64,000 bases of DNA. It comes from Candidatus Pantoea soli (lineage in GTDB: Bacteria > Pseudomonadota > Gammaproteobacteria > Enterobacterales > Enterobacteriaceae). Position numbers and translations under genes: made by a program. The first letter of the stretch is position 1. Every line of letters starts with the position of its first letter. The notes under the pieces are model-generated. The model had not been told where the DNA came from and did no database searches. It saw nothing but the letters and a program-made list of their open reading frames with translations. Shown here piece after piece: positions 11,029 through 19,938 of the stretch. Where the stretch lies: the NCBI RefSeq assembly GCF_007833795.1, contig NZ_CP032702.1, positions 248,001 through 312,000 of the forward strand, in the 5' to 3' direction.

Positions 11029-12384
11029 ATGTCTCAATCGTTGATCGTGGCAAAATTTGGCGGCACCAGCGTTGCCGATTTCGATGCCATGAACCGCAGC
11101 GCGGATATTGTTCTTTCCGATGCGAATACACGCTTAGTGGTGCTTTCCGCCTCTGCCGGTATCACCAATCTGCTGGTCTCCCTGGCGGAGGGCCAGGAGC
11201 TGGAGCAGCGTGCTTACCTGCTGGATGAAATCCGCACCATTCAATACGCCATCATCGATCGTTTACAGGCTCCGGACGTTATCCGTCAGGAGATTGACCG
11301 CATGCTGGAAAATATCCTGATGCTGGCGGAAGCCGCGGCGCTGGCCACCTCTGCAGCCCTGACCGATGAACTGGTCAGCCATGGCGAGCTGATGTCCACG
11401 TTGCTGTTCGTTGAGATTCTGCGCGAGCGTCAGATCAACGCTGAGTGGTTCGACGTGCGTAAAGTGATGCGCACCAGCGATCGCTTTGGCCGCGCTGAGC
11501 CTGACGTCGACACGCTGCAATCGCTCTGCGCCGCACAGCTGGCGCCGCGTATCAGTGAAGCGCTGGTGATCACGCAGGGCTTTATTGGCAGTGAGAGCAA
11601 GGGCCGGACAACCACGCTGGGCCGTGGCGGCAGCGATTATACCGCGGCCCTGCTGGGCGAAGCGCTGCACGCCGCGCGCGTAGATATCTGGACTGACGTG
11701 GCCGGCATTTACACCACCGACCCGCGCGTGGTGCCAACGGCGAAGCGTATTGAAGAGATCAGCTTTGAAGAAGCGGCGGAGATGGCGATCTTCGGCGCGA
11801 AAGTGCTGCACCCGGCGACGCTGCTGCCGGCCGTGCGCAGCGACATTCCGGTGTTTGTCGGCTCAAGCAAAGACCCGGCGGCCGGCGGCACGCGCGTGTG
11901 CAATGAAACACCCAATCCGCCGCTGTTCCGCGCGCTGGCGCTGCGCCGTAAGCAAACCCTGCTGACGCTGCATAGCCCGAATATGCTGCATGCGCATGGT
12001 TTCCTCGCCGAGGTGTTTGCCATTCTGGCGCGTCACAACATCTCTGTGGATCTGGTCACCACCTCGGAAGTTAACGTGGCGCTGACGCTGGATACCACCG
12101 GCTCCACCAGCAGCAGCGACAGCCTGCTGACCCAGGCGCTGCTGACGGAACTCTCCTCGCTGTGCCGTGTAGAGGTGGAAGAGAACCTCGCGCTGGTGGC
12201 GATTATCGGCAACAACCTGTCCAAAGCCTGTGGTGTGGGCAAAGAGGTGTTTGGCGCACTGGAGCCTTTCAACCTGCGCATGATTTGCTACGGGGCCAGC
12301 AGCTATAACCTCTGCTTCCTGGTGCCGACGCCGGATGCCGAAGAAGTGGTGCGTGCGCTGCACCAGAACCTGTTTGGTGCGTAA
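11029..12384 (+). CDS. lysC: Lysine-sensitive aspartokinase III
   Basis: LysC phosphorylates aspartate, the first step to lysine, methionine and threonine, and is inhibited by lysine. The 451-residue product (E. coli 449) has the N-terminal kinase motif VAKFGGTSVADFDAM, the TTLGRGGSDYTAALL active-site region near 200, and C-terminal ACT domains (about 300-451) for lysine binding, including GILARHNISVDL-like and KACGVGKEVFG segments. The start has GAGG about 10 bases upstream. A lysine riboswitch lies in its leader, so both enzyme and mRNA sense lysine. A strong terminator follows. Confidence 0.98.
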   Translation: MSQSLIVAKFGGTSVADFDAMNRSADIVLSDANTRLVVLSASAGITNLLVSLAEGQELEQRAYLLDEIRTIQYAIIDRLQAPDVIRQEIDRMLENILMLAEAAALATSAALTDELVSHGELMSTLLFVEILRERQINAEWFDVRKVMRTSDRFGRAEPDVDTLQSLCAAQLAPRISEALVITQGFIGSESKGRTTTLGRGGSDYTAALLGEALHAARVDIWTDVAGIYTTDPRVVPTAKRIEEISFEEAAEMAIFGAKVLHPATLLPAVRSDIPVFVGSSKDPAAGGTRVCNETPNPPLFRALALRRKQTLLTLHSPNMLHAHGFLAEVFAILARHNISVDLVTTSEVNVALTLDTTGSTSSSDSLLTQALLTELSSLCRVEVEENLALVAIIGNNLSKACGVGKEVFGALEPFNLRMICYGASSYNLCFLVPTPDAEEVVRALHQNLFGA

Positions 12385-12402
12385 TCCCCGCTCTGCCTGA
12401 TG

Positions 12403-12429
12403 AAAGCCGGACATTGTCCGGCTTTTTTT
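12403..12429 (+). terminator. lysC intrinsic terminator
   Basis: A perfect 10-bp stem (AAAGCCGGAC with GTCCGGCTTT, loop ATT) runs into seven or more T residues, 18 bp after the lysC stop codon. Confidence 0.93.
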
Positions 12430-12645
12430 ATGTCTGCTGCGCAGCCTGACGCTGTTTCAGACAAATGCCAGCGTAATGGCGGTGCCTGACGGGCTATCTG
12501 CAGCAGCGCGTCGGCATTTCGCCGCCTTGCCCGCGCAGACAATCATGAAATGTTATGATTCGGCACGGATTGCGGCGGCCGTTCCCCGCACGCAATTTTA
12601 TTGGTGGCACTCTTCAGTTAAATAAAATCGTAAGGACATCTCTTC

Positions 12646-13569
12646 ATGCTCGCCAGACTCACCCGCCTGTTTCCGCTCTGGGCTGTACTGCTCTCCGTAG
12701 CCGCGTACTTTTCGCCTTCTACCTTCCTCGGCATCGGACCGTGGGTCACTTATCTGCTGATGCTGATTATGTTCGGCATGGGCGTCACGCTGAACATTGA
12801 TGATTTCAGACGCGTGCTGGTACGCCCGGCACCGGTCATTGCCGGCACCTTCCTGCACTACCTGGTAATGCCGCTGGCTGCCTGGGGGCTGGCAAAACTG
12901 TTTCAGATGCCGCCCGATCTGGCTGCCGGCATGATTCTGGTGGGGAGCGTGGCCAGCGGTACCGCGTCCAACGTGATGATTTATCTGGCGAAGGGCGATG
13001 TGGCGCTCTCGGTCACCATCTCCTCGGTTTCGGCGCTGGTGGGCGTGTTCGCTACACCGCTGCTGACGCGCTTTTATGTCGACACGCACATTCAGGTGGA
13101 TGTGGTTGGGATGCTGCTGAGCATAGTGAAAATCGTGGTGATTCCGATTGGCCTGGGTCTGATGATTCACCACAGCATGAACAGTGTGGTGCGGCGTGTG
13201 GAACCCTGGCTGCCCGCGTTTTCGATGGTCTGCATTCTGCTGATCATCAGCGCGGTAGTGGCAGGCAGCCAGAGCTTTATCGGTTCGGTCGGGCTGATGG
13301 TGATCGCAGCGGTAATCCTGCACAACGCCATTGGACTGCTCGGCGGCTACTGGGGTGGCAAGCTGTTTGGGTTTGACGAATCCACCTGCCGGACGCTGGC
13401 GCTGGAAGTGGGCATGCAGAACTCCGGCCTGGCCGCCACGCTGGGCAAACTGTACTTCTCACCGCTGGCTGCACTGCCCGGCGCGCTGTTCTCGGTGTGG
13501 CACAATTTGTCCGGTTCCCTGCTGGCGGGCTACTGGTCGGGTAAAGCGATAGAGAAGAAGCAGAAATAA
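12646..13569 (+). CDS. panS: PanS-like transporter of the bile acid:sodium symporter superfamily
   Basis: 307 residues with about ten hydrophobic segments and the BASS-family pattern: [11 protein letters not shown] after the second helix, [19 protein letters not shown] in the middle, and [14 protein letters not shown] near 270. This form matches the PanS group, reported in Salmonella to carry ketopantoate/pantoate, so the symbol is a best guess within the superfamily. AAGGA lies 10 bases upstream of the start. It stands alone between the lysC terminator and an AT-rich island. Other BASS members carry bile acids, sulfonates or pyruvate, so the substrate is not certain. Confidence 0.75.
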   Translation: MLARLTRLFPLWAVLLSVAAYFSPSTFLGIGPWVTYLLMLIMFGMGVTLNIDDFRRVLVRPAPVIAGTFLHYLVMPLAAWGLAKLFQMPPDLAAGMILVGSVASGTASNVMIYLAKGDVALSVTISSVSALVGVFATPLLTRFYVDTHIQVDVVGMLLSIVKIVVIPIGLGLMIHHSMNSVVRRVEPWLPAFSMVCILLIISAVVAGSQSFIGSVGLMVIAAVILHNAIGLLGGYWGGKLFGFDESTCRTLALEVGMQNSGLAATLGKLYFSPLAALPGALFSVWHNLSGSLLAGYWSGKAIEKKQK

Positions 13570-13631
13570 CGGGTCATGCATATCGGTCGCTATTAAAGAC
13601 AATCGGTTACGCACATCGGCCTGTTGATACC

Positions 13632-13693
13632 GGTGCGCATAAATGCGCACCCTGTAAAAACGGGCAATAACCGGGTCGCCATTCATGGCGACC
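13632..13693. repeat. Pair of short perfect palindromes (interspersed-repeat-like)
   Basis: Two hairpins of the same design lie 22 bp apart downstream of panS: GGTGCGCAT/ATGCGCACC (13632-13651, two-base loop) and GGTCGCCAT/ATGGCGACC (13674-13693, two-base loop). Both have 9-bp perfect stems, start with GG, end with CC and carry CGCAT- or CGCCAT-type cores. Neither has a T-tract. The shared architecture suggests an intergenic repeat family rather than a terminator. Confidence 0.6.
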
Positions 13694-13817
13694 GCAAACG
13701 CTCAATGGACAGCGTTACGTCATAAATGGTGATTCAACAATATCCGACTGGCGCGCTAATTCTCACCTTTTATAGATATGCAAACACCTGGCTGACCCTT
13801 TCATTGGTCAGTCCGAT

Positions 13818-14141
13818 TTATTCTTTTTTTACTGATGCAGGAAAAGCCAGAAAGGGGAACAATAAATAAGGCGCAACGATCAAAAGAATAAACACCCCCC
13901 GTGAGTATCCCGCATCGTTTATTCTTCTGCTGCCACAAGCCAGCGATGGAAAAACAAAAAGCAGTAAAGGAATCCATGCTATTTCATTTGTGGATGAAGC
14001 GAACACATTGAGATAACAGCAAAACCAGATAATCTGAAATATCATAAAAATGATGTAGTCTAAGCGGCTATCTTTGCCGCTATAATCAAATGTCTTTATC
14101 AATCCATTCTTTATTGATGTTAATAAGAATGTCAGCGCCAT
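13818..14141 (-). CDS. DUF805-like small membrane protein
   Basis: 107 residues with three or four hydrophobic segments (YIIFMIFQIIWFCCYL, WIPLLLFVFPSLA, VFILLIVAPYLLFPFLAF). The N-terminal pattern (a soluble start, then FDYSGKDSRLDYIIF) and the internal SRRINDAGYSRG fit the DUF805 family (YhaH/YhaI-like), inner-membrane proteins of unknown function. Its ATG lies inside the 3' end of the preceding small gene (stop at 14132-14134), so the two are probably translationally coupled. Base composition is markedly more AT-rich than the surrounding housekeeping genes. Confidence 0.7.
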   Translation of the reverse strand: MALTFLLTSIKNGLIKTFDYSGKDSRLDYIIFMIFQIIWFCCYLNVFASSTNEIAWIPLLLFVFPSLACGSRRINDAGYSRGVFILLIVAPYLLFPFLAFPASVKKE

Positions 14142-14562
14142 TTTATTCTAACCACCACAAAAATGATGAGAGACAGCAAGGCTGCTAAAGCATACGCTGT
14201 AGCAAGGCTCAGATTATCAACCTGTAAGAGTTGGGTGGCTTTGCCCGGGTTTTCTGCAACTCTCAAGAGGGATGCTTTAAAACAGAACAGAGATAGCAAA
14301 CTGTTAGCAATTAAAAAAATAATTGAAATGCCAATTCTTTTTTTGGCGTAATTTTTTTTATTTTTCTGAGCAGTGCAATGCTGGCAACATAGTATACCAG
14401 ATAAAAAAGAGCAACCAGAATCGGCGCGGTAACTATCTCACGGATATCATTGGTAATGCCATAAAATACGTCGAGGTACAGACCAATGAAATAATCAAAT
14501 GATAAATATCCGAATCCGACAAACAGCGTGCCAGTGATAATGTAGATCATGAGAAGTTTCAT
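14132..14562 (-). pseudogene. Small membrane-protein gene split by a -1 shift at an A7 run
   Basis: The ATG at 14562 opens an 83-codon frame ending at 14311 with two membrane segments. At the run of seven A residues on the minus strand (14338-14344) the -1 frame becomes clearly protein-like and stays open to a TGA at 14132, encoding RIGISIIFLIANSLLSLFC and a final LATAYALAALLSLIIFVVV, i.e. two more membrane segments. That second frame has no start codon of its own near its beginning. Read together the gene would give a four-helix protein of about 142 residues. Either one A has been lost, the sequence has a homopolymer error, or A AAA AAA G is a programmed -1 frameshift site. I do not recognise the family. 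Confidence 0.6.
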
Positions 14563-14564
14563 CT

Positions 14565-15140
14565 TTACCTCAATAACGACAATTCACGCATTAGCGAAGG
14601 TAATTCATGAATCATATCGACAGGTTTAAGCTGTCGAGTGCTCATTTCGTATTTAGCTGCAGCTACGGGATCGTCTTTTCCACCGCTACCCATGACAAAT
14701 TTTATATCGGGTCGCCCATAAAGATTAATGTTTGAGATAGGATTCTGACCCTATGCTATTATCCTTCCGGTTGGTAATTTGTATTCTTTAGTCAGGAATT
14801 CTGGTATTGATTTTCAATTCAGGCCTGGTATGTTAACAGGTGTTCCTTTGAAGGTAGAGCCCGCATAATCAAGTGCGAACCGGGTATCATTATCAGCGGA
14901 ATTGTGTTGAATGAGATGTGCACCAGATAATATTTTTATTCGCTGCCACAAGGAAATGTTATCTGCAGTGATTTTTTTACCTTCGGGATACACGTCCTGT
15001 TTGCGATAAAGCTGGTAAACCATTCGGTGGACCTGGAGCAGCGAGGCGCCAATACCATGCCAGTTAAGCGCATCACGGTTGTAGATCCGTTCGACGATAA
15101 TGAATATTCCGGTTCCTTTATAAGATTCAATATTGTTCAT
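14565..15140 (-). pseudogene. Unrecognised gene interrupted by two in-frame stops
   Basis: A 108-codon frame starts at 15140 behind an ideal ribosome-binding site (AGGAGG, 8 bases upstream) and ends with TGA at 14814. The same frame continues as protein-like sequence (KSIPEFLTKEYKLPTGRI), meets a TAG at 14751-14753, and continues again (LYGRPDIKFVMGSGGKDD) to TAA at 14565, two bases before the next gene's ATG. The simplest reading is one soluble protein of about 190 residues broken by two stops. I do not recognise its family. The intact upper part could still be translated. It heads a likely three-gene AT-rich operon. Confidence 0.55.
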
Positions 15141-15472
15141 CGCGTCATCCTCCTTGAGCAGGTGGATTATAACTAATGATTAGAGTCGCTTACAATAAAA
15201 AATCCTAAATCCTGGCTATTGGATACCAGGAGATAACAGTGATTGACTCCTGTTATTCGTGGTACTGCACTGTTTATAAAGAGCTTATCCACTTTTCATG
15301 AGGGTTGCCTGTAAACAGGCAACCCATTTTTATTATCTGGACCACTATTTTTTATAACATTATCATGAGTGTTTTATGGAACTCTGCGTTGCGATTCGAA
15401 GCATCGTGGTACTGTTCCCGTCAGCCCGCCAGGGCCACCAGCGAATCCGCAGATCCGCCAGCATGCGAAACG
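15141..15472. other. Non-coding spacer between the AT-rich island and yhgN
   Basis: No gene seen. It contains the presumed promoter of the 15140-to-13818 operon and the plus-strand terminator at 15302-15331. It is AT-rich up to about 15390 and then changes to GC-rich sequence, which may mark a rearrangement junction. Confidence 0.4.
15302..15331 (+). terminator. Orphan plus-strand intrinsic terminator
   Basis: A perfect 10-bp stem (GGGTTGCCTG with CAGGCAACCC, loop TAAA) is followed by ATTTTT. No plus-strand gene precedes it for more than 1.7 kb, so it belongs either to a lost gene or to an unannotated short transcript. Confidence 0.75.
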
Positions 15473-16066
15473 CTACAGTTTCAGATACGCCCGAATCCCG
15501 TCCAGAAACATTTGTGTTGCCAGCATAATCAGAATCAGGCCCATCAGCCGCTCCAGCGCGTTGACGCCTTTATCACCCAGCAGGCGCAGGAACAGGCCGG
15601 ACATTAGCAGAATTCCTACCGTGACCCCCCAGGCAATCAGCAGCGCGCCCACCAGATGTGTCATCTGATGAGGATACTGATGCGACAGCAGCATCAGCGT
15701 AGCCAGCAGAGAGGGGCCTGCGACCAGTGGAATCGCCAGCGGCACTAAAAACGGCTCTTCGCCGGCGGGCAGACCGCTGGTGCTGCTCTCGGCAGAAGGA
15801 AAAATCATGCGGATGGCGATCAGAAACAGAATCACGCCGCCGGAAATAGAGACGGTTTCGGTGCGCAGATTAAGAAACGCGAGAATGCGCTCGCCGGTAA
15901 ACAGAAACAGCAGCATGATAATCAGCGCAATCAGCATTTCGCGCATCAGCACGACCCGGCGACGCTTTGGCTCCAGATGCTTCAGTACCGACATAAAAAT
16001 CGGCAGGTTGCCCAGCGGGTCCATGATCAACAGCAGCAATATGGTCGCGGATATCATCTCAGTCAT
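15473..16066 (-). CDS. yhgN: MarC-family inner-membrane protein YhgN
   Basis: 197 residues, the E. coli YhgN length, with six hydrophobic segments. The family pattern is clear: LLIMDPLGNLPIFMSVLKHLEPKRR near the start, AGEEPFLVPLAIPLVAGPSLLATL in the middle and GVNALERLMGLILIMLATQMFLDGI at the end. MarC-family proteins are inner-membrane proteins without an established substrate; the old link to multiple antibiotic resistance was withdrawn for MarC. It is divergent from asd, its neighbour in E. coli as well. Confidence 0.95.
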   Translation of the reverse strand: MTEMISATILLLLIMDPLGNLPIFMSVLKHLEPKRRRVVLMREMLIALIIMLLFLFTGERILAFLNLRTETVSISGGVILFLIAIRMIFPSAESSTSGLPAGEEPFLVPLAIPLVAGPSLLATLMLLSHQYPHQMTHLVGALLIAWGVTVGILLMSGLFLRLLGDKGVNALERLMGLILIMLATQMFLDGIRAYLKL

Positions 16067-16284
16067 TATTAGTAAACCATCCCTTCAGAGCGGCGGCAGC
16101 CGTTATTAGTTGTACTGCTGAAAAAGTTAGCGTAATCGAATTAATTCACTTGCCAGAAGTGCTGCATTTTGTAGAGTTGAGGGTCCCAGGTAAACCTGAA
16201 TTACGCAGACTGACGCGCCTGGCGCATCAGATCTTTTACTCGCACCATACAGGCCTCGGCCAGAGCTCCTGAGACGGACAGAAA

Positions 16285-17394
16285 ATGAAGAATGTAGGTT
16301 TTATTGGTTGGCGCGGCATGGTCGGCTCTGTGCTGATGTCACGCATGAGCGAAGAACGTGATTTCGATATGATCAATCCGGTCTTCTTCTCCACCTCGCA
16401 ACTCGGTCAGGCTGCGCCAGCGTTTGGCGGTAAGTCTGCTGGTGCGCTGCAGGATGCTTTTGATATTGAGGCGCTGAAAGCGCTGGATATTATCATCACC
16501 TGCCAGGGCGGCGATTATACCAGTGAAGTCTACCCGAAGCTGCGTGAAAGCGGCTGGCAGGGTTACTGGATTGACGCGGCTTCCACGCTGCGCATGAAAG
16601 ACGATGCCATCATTATCCTCGACCCGGTTAACCACCAGGTCATTCGTCAGGGCCTGGACAGCGGCATTAAAACCTTTGTCGGCGGTAACTGCACCGTCAG
16701 CCTGATGCTGATGTCGCTGGGCGGACTGTTCGCTAACGACCTGGTCGAGTGGGCGTCGGTGGCGACTTATCAGGCCGCTTCCGGCGGCGGCGCGCGCCAT
16801 ATGCGCGAGCTGCTGACCCAGATGGGCATGCTGCACGACCACGTCGCGACCTCGCTGCAGGATCCTGCGTCCGCCATTCTCGACATCGAGCGTAGCGTGA
16901 CTGACTTTACCCGTTCCGGCACGCTGCCAACGGATAACTTCGGCGTACCGCTGGCGGGCAGCCTGATTCCGTGGATCGACAAGCAGCTGGATAATGGCCA
17001 GAGCCGCGAAGAGTGGAAAGGCCAGGCAGAAACCAACAAGATTCTTTCTACCCGCCACACCATTCCGGTGGATGGCCTGTGCGTGCGCGTCGGTGCGCTG
17101 CGCTGTCACAGCCAGGCGTTTACCCTGAAGCTGAAGAAAGATGTGCCGCTGAATGAGATCGAACAGCTGCTGGCTTCGCATAATGAATGGGTAAAAGTGG
17201 TGCCGAACGACCGTGATATCACGATGCGTGAACTGACGCCTGCGGCGGTCACGGGCCGTCTGACAACGCCGGTGGGTCGCCTGCGTAAGCTCAATATGGG
17301 GCCGGAGTATCTTTCCGCCTTTACCGTGGGCGATCAGCTGCTGTGGGGCGCGGCTGAACCCCTGCGTCGCATGCTGCGTCTGCTGATTGACTAA
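16285..17394 (+). CDS. asd: Aspartate-semialdehyde dehydrogenase
   Basis: Asd reduces aspartyl phosphate to aspartate semialdehyde with NADPH, the branch toward lysine, diaminopimelate, methionine and threonine. The product is 369 residues (E. coli 367). The N-terminal NADP-binding loop GWRGMVGSV and the catalytic cysteine (about residue 136) in [12 protein letters not shown] are present, as is the [10 protein letters not shown] region. It supplies the step right after LysC, encoded 4 kb away in this window. A good intrinsic terminator follows, so asd is separate from the glg operon. Confidence 0.98.
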   Translation: MKNVGFIGWRGMVGSVLMSRMSEERDFDMINPVFFSTSQLGQAAPAFGGKSAGALQDAFDIEALKALDIIITCQGGDYTSEVYPKLRESGWQGYWIDAASTLRMKDDAIIILDPVNHQVIRQGLDSGIKTFVGGNCTVSLMLMSLGGLFANDLVEWASVATYQAASGGGARHMRELLTQMGMLHDHVATSLQDPASAILDIERSVTDFTRSGTLPTDNFGVPLAGSLIPWIDKQLDNGQSREEWKGQAETNKILSTRHTIPVDGLCVRVGALRCHSQAFTLKLKKDVPLNEIEQLLASHNEWVKVVPNDRDITMRELTPAAVTGRLTTPVGRLRKLNMGPEYLSAFTVGDQLLWGAAEPLRRMLRLLID

Positions 17395-17415
17395 GCGTAA
17401 CGCGAATCCAGACAG

Positions 17416-17439
17416 GCCGGGGTTTCCCGGCTTTTTTTT
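17416..17439 (+). terminator. asd intrinsic terminator
   Basis: Stem GCCGGG/CCCGGC with a four-base loop runs into eight T residues, about 20 bp past the asd stop codon. Confidence 0.9.
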
Positions 17440-17751
17440 GCGCTGGCGGTGTGCAAATTTTAACGCAAATTGCGCCCGACAAGTGATCCGCTTCCCCTTT
17501 TTGCTCGCCCGTTAAGAATTTTTTGCGATCCACCCTGGCTTCTGCCAGCCCCAAGCTATGATTTAACAGTGATGTGCCGGTTGTTAACTGTTTTTACTTT
17601 GCGAATCGAATAGTTGTTGTACACGGCAGAACTTTTCCCATGGACGGTGTCCTTGTTTGCTGCTGTATGTATGGCTCAATGAAAAGCAGCGCACCAGCAG
17701 CGGCAATGTTGTCTCTGCGGTCGCCTGCGCAAAAATCATAGGAAGAAAGTC
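17440..17751 (+). promoter_or_regulatory. Leader and promoter region of the glg operon
   Basis: About 310 bp between the asd terminator and glgB with no convincing gene. It presumably contains the glgBXCAP promoter. I could not assign a specific promoter or operator with confidence; GGAAGAAAG just before 17752 is the glgB ribosome-binding site. Confidence 0.4.
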
Positions 17752-19938
17752 ATGTCAGAGCTTCCCGATCGCCATGCGATCAATGCCCTTTTTGCCGGGA
17801 ATTATGCCGATCCCTTTTCGCTGCTGGGGATGCATCAGACCACGCAGGGTCTGGAAGTCCGCGCATTACTGCCGGATGCGTCTGAAGTCTGGGTCATTGA
17901 AACCAATACCGGCCGCAAATGCGCCCAGCTGAAATGCCTCGACTCGCGCGGCTTTTTCAGTGGCGTCATTCCACGCCGCAAAAACTTTTTTCGCTATCAG
18001 CTGGCGGTCAACTGGCACGGTCAGCAGAACTTAATTGACGATGCGTATCGCTTCGGGCCGCTGCTGGCAGAGATGGATGCCTGGCTGCTGGCCGAAGGCA
18101 CGCATCTGCGCCCGTATGAAACCATGGGCGCGCACGGCACCACCATTGATGGTGTAAACGGCACGCGCTTCGCCGTATGGGCACCCAACGCCCGCCGTGT
18201 GTCGGTGGTCGGAGAGTTCAACTTCTGGGATGGTCGCCGCCATCCGATGCGCTTTCGCCGTGAGCTGGGTATCTGGGAGCTGTTCGTGCCGGGTGCGGTG
18301 AATGGCCAGCTGTATAAGTATGAAATCATGGATGCCAGCGGCCAGCTGCGTATCAAAGCCGATCCGTTCGCGTTTGAGGCGCAGATGCGTCCGCAAACGG
18401 CCTCCATGATTTGCGGCCTGCCGCCGAAGACGGAGATGCCGCCGCAGCGTAAACGCGCTAACGGCTTCGATCAGCCAATTTCCATTTACGAGGTGCACCT
18501 CGGCTCCTGGCGCCGCCACACGGAAAACAACTTCTGGCTGAGCTACAAAGAGCTGGCCGAACAGCTCATCCCCTACGTGAAAGAGATGGGGTTTACCCAT
18601 ATCGAGCTGCTGCCCATTAACGAGCATCCGTTTGACGGCAGCTGGGGCTATCAGCCGCTGGGCATGTACGCGCCAACGCGCCGTTTCGGCACGCGCGACG
18701 AGTTCCGCCAGTTTGTTGCCGCCGCGCACGATGCCGGTATCAACGTGCTGCTCGACTGGGTACCGGGCCACTTCCCGAGCGACGACTTCGGGCTGGCCAA
18801 ATTTGACGGTACTGAACTGTATGAGCACAGCGACCCGCGTGAAGGTTTTCATCAGGACTGGAACACGCTGATCTACAACTTTGGCCGCCGTGAAGTCAGT
18901 AACTACCTGTCGGGTAATGCCCTTTACTGGAGTGAGCGTTTCGGCATTGATGGCCTGCGTGTGGATGCGGTGGCCTCCATGATCTATCGCGATTACAGCC
19001 GCAAAGAGGGAGAGTGGGTGCCTAACCACCTCGGTGGCCGGGAAAACCTGGAAGCGATCGCGTTTCTGCGTACCACTAACCGCACGCTGGGCCGCGCTGC
19101 GCCGGGCACCATCAGCGTGGCGGAAGAGTCCACAGATTATCCGGGCGTGACGCGACCCTCTGAAGATGGCGGGCTGGGCTTCTGGTTCAAATGGAACCTG
19201 GGCTGGATGCACGACACGCTGGATTACATGAAGCTGGACCCGGTGCACCGCCGCTATCATCACCAGCTGATGACGTTCGGCATGCTCTACAACTACACCG
19301 AAAACTTTGTTCTGCCGCTGTCGCATGACGAAGTGGTGCACGGGAAAAAATCGATTCTCGACAGAATGCCCGGCGATCCGTGGCAGAAGTTTGCCAACCT
19401 GCGCGCCTATTACGGCTGGATGTGGGGCTTCCCGGGCAAAAAACTGCAGTTTATGGGCAACGAGTTTGCACAAGGGCGCGAATGGAATCACGACAGCAGC
19501 CTTGACTGGCACCTGCTGGAAGGCGGTGATAACTGGCATCATGGCGTGCAGCGGCTGGTGCGTGATCTCAACCACAGCTATCGCCACTTCTCCCCGCTTT
19601 ATCAGCTGGATTTCGACCCCAACGGCTTTGAATGGCTGGTGGTGGATGACCATGAGAACTCGGTATTTATCTTTGTGCGCCGCGACCGCGAAGGCAACGA
19701 GGTTATTGTGGCGAGTAACTTTACGCCGGTGCCGCGGCACCATTATCGCTTTGGTGTGAATCAGGCCGGCGGCTGGCGCGAAGTGCTGAACACCGACCAG
19801 CATGAGTATCACGGCAGCGATGTGCGTAATCACGGCATTGTGCACACCGAGGCGATCGCGAGCCACGGACGCGCGCAGTCGCTCAGTCTGTCGCTGCCGC
19901 CGCTGGCCACCCTCTGGCTGGTGCGGGAGGCAGACTGA
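17752..19938 (+). CDS. glgB: 1,4-alpha-glucan branching enzyme
   Basis: GlgB cuts alpha-1,4-glucan chains and rejoins them through alpha-1,6 bonds, making the branches of glycogen. It is 728 residues, identical in length to the E. coli enzyme. Domains in order: N-terminal CBM48-like modules (to about 225), a GH13 catalytic barrel with the nucleophile aspartate in [12 protein letters not shown] and the acid glutamate in [12 protein letters not shown], and a C-terminal beta domain. The start has GGAAG eight bases upstream. It is the first of five glycogen genes on this strand; its stop overlaps the glgX start by one base (TGATG). Confidence 0.98.
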   Translation: MSELPDRHAINALFAGNYADPFSLLGMHQTTQGLEVRALLPDASEVWVIETNTGRKCAQLKCLDSRGFFSGVIPRRKNFFRYQLAVNWHGQQNLIDDAYRFGPLLAEMDAWLLAEGTHLRPYETMGAHGTTIDGVNGTRFAVWAPNARRVSVVGEFNFWDGRRHPMRFRRELGIWELFVPGAVNGQLYKYEIMDASGQLRIKADPFAFEAQMRPQTASMICGLPPKTEMPPQRKRANGFDQPISIYEVHLGSWRRHTENNFWLSYKELAEQLIPYVKEMGFTHIELLPINEHPFDGSWGYQPLGMYAPTRRFGTRDEFRQFVAAAHDAGINVLLDWVPGHFPSDDFGLAKFDGTELYEHSDPREGFHQDWNTLIYNFGRREVSNYLSGNALYWSERFGIDGLRVDAVASMIYRDYSRKEGEWVPNHLGGRENLEAIAFLRTTNRTLGRAAPGTISVAEESTDYPGVTRPSEDGGLGFWFKWNLGWMHDTLDYMKLDPVHRRYHHQLMTFGMLYNYTENFVLPLSHDEVVHGKKSILDRMPGDPWQKFANLRAYYGWMWGFPGKKLQFMGNEFAQGREWNHDSSLDWHLLEGGDNWHHGVQRLVRDLNHSYRHFSPLYQLDFDPNGFEWLVVDDHENSVFIFVRRDREGNEVIVASNFTPVPRHHYRFGVNQAGGWREVLNTDQHEYHGSDVRNHGIVHTEAIASHGRAQSLSLSLPPLATLWLVREAD

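Noticed and set aside
12598..13323. 241-codon minus-strand frame opposite panS
   Set aside because: His/Gln/Arg-rich shadow of a hydrophobic transporter gene.
14163..14351. 62-codon plus-strand frame in the AT-rich island
   Set aside because: It lies opposite the 3' half of the split membrane-protein gene, whose minus-strand reading gives convincing helices.
18031..19866. 611-codon minus-strand frame opposite glgB
   Set aside because: Fully inside glgB, which matches E. coli end to end; no ribosome-binding site or domain.
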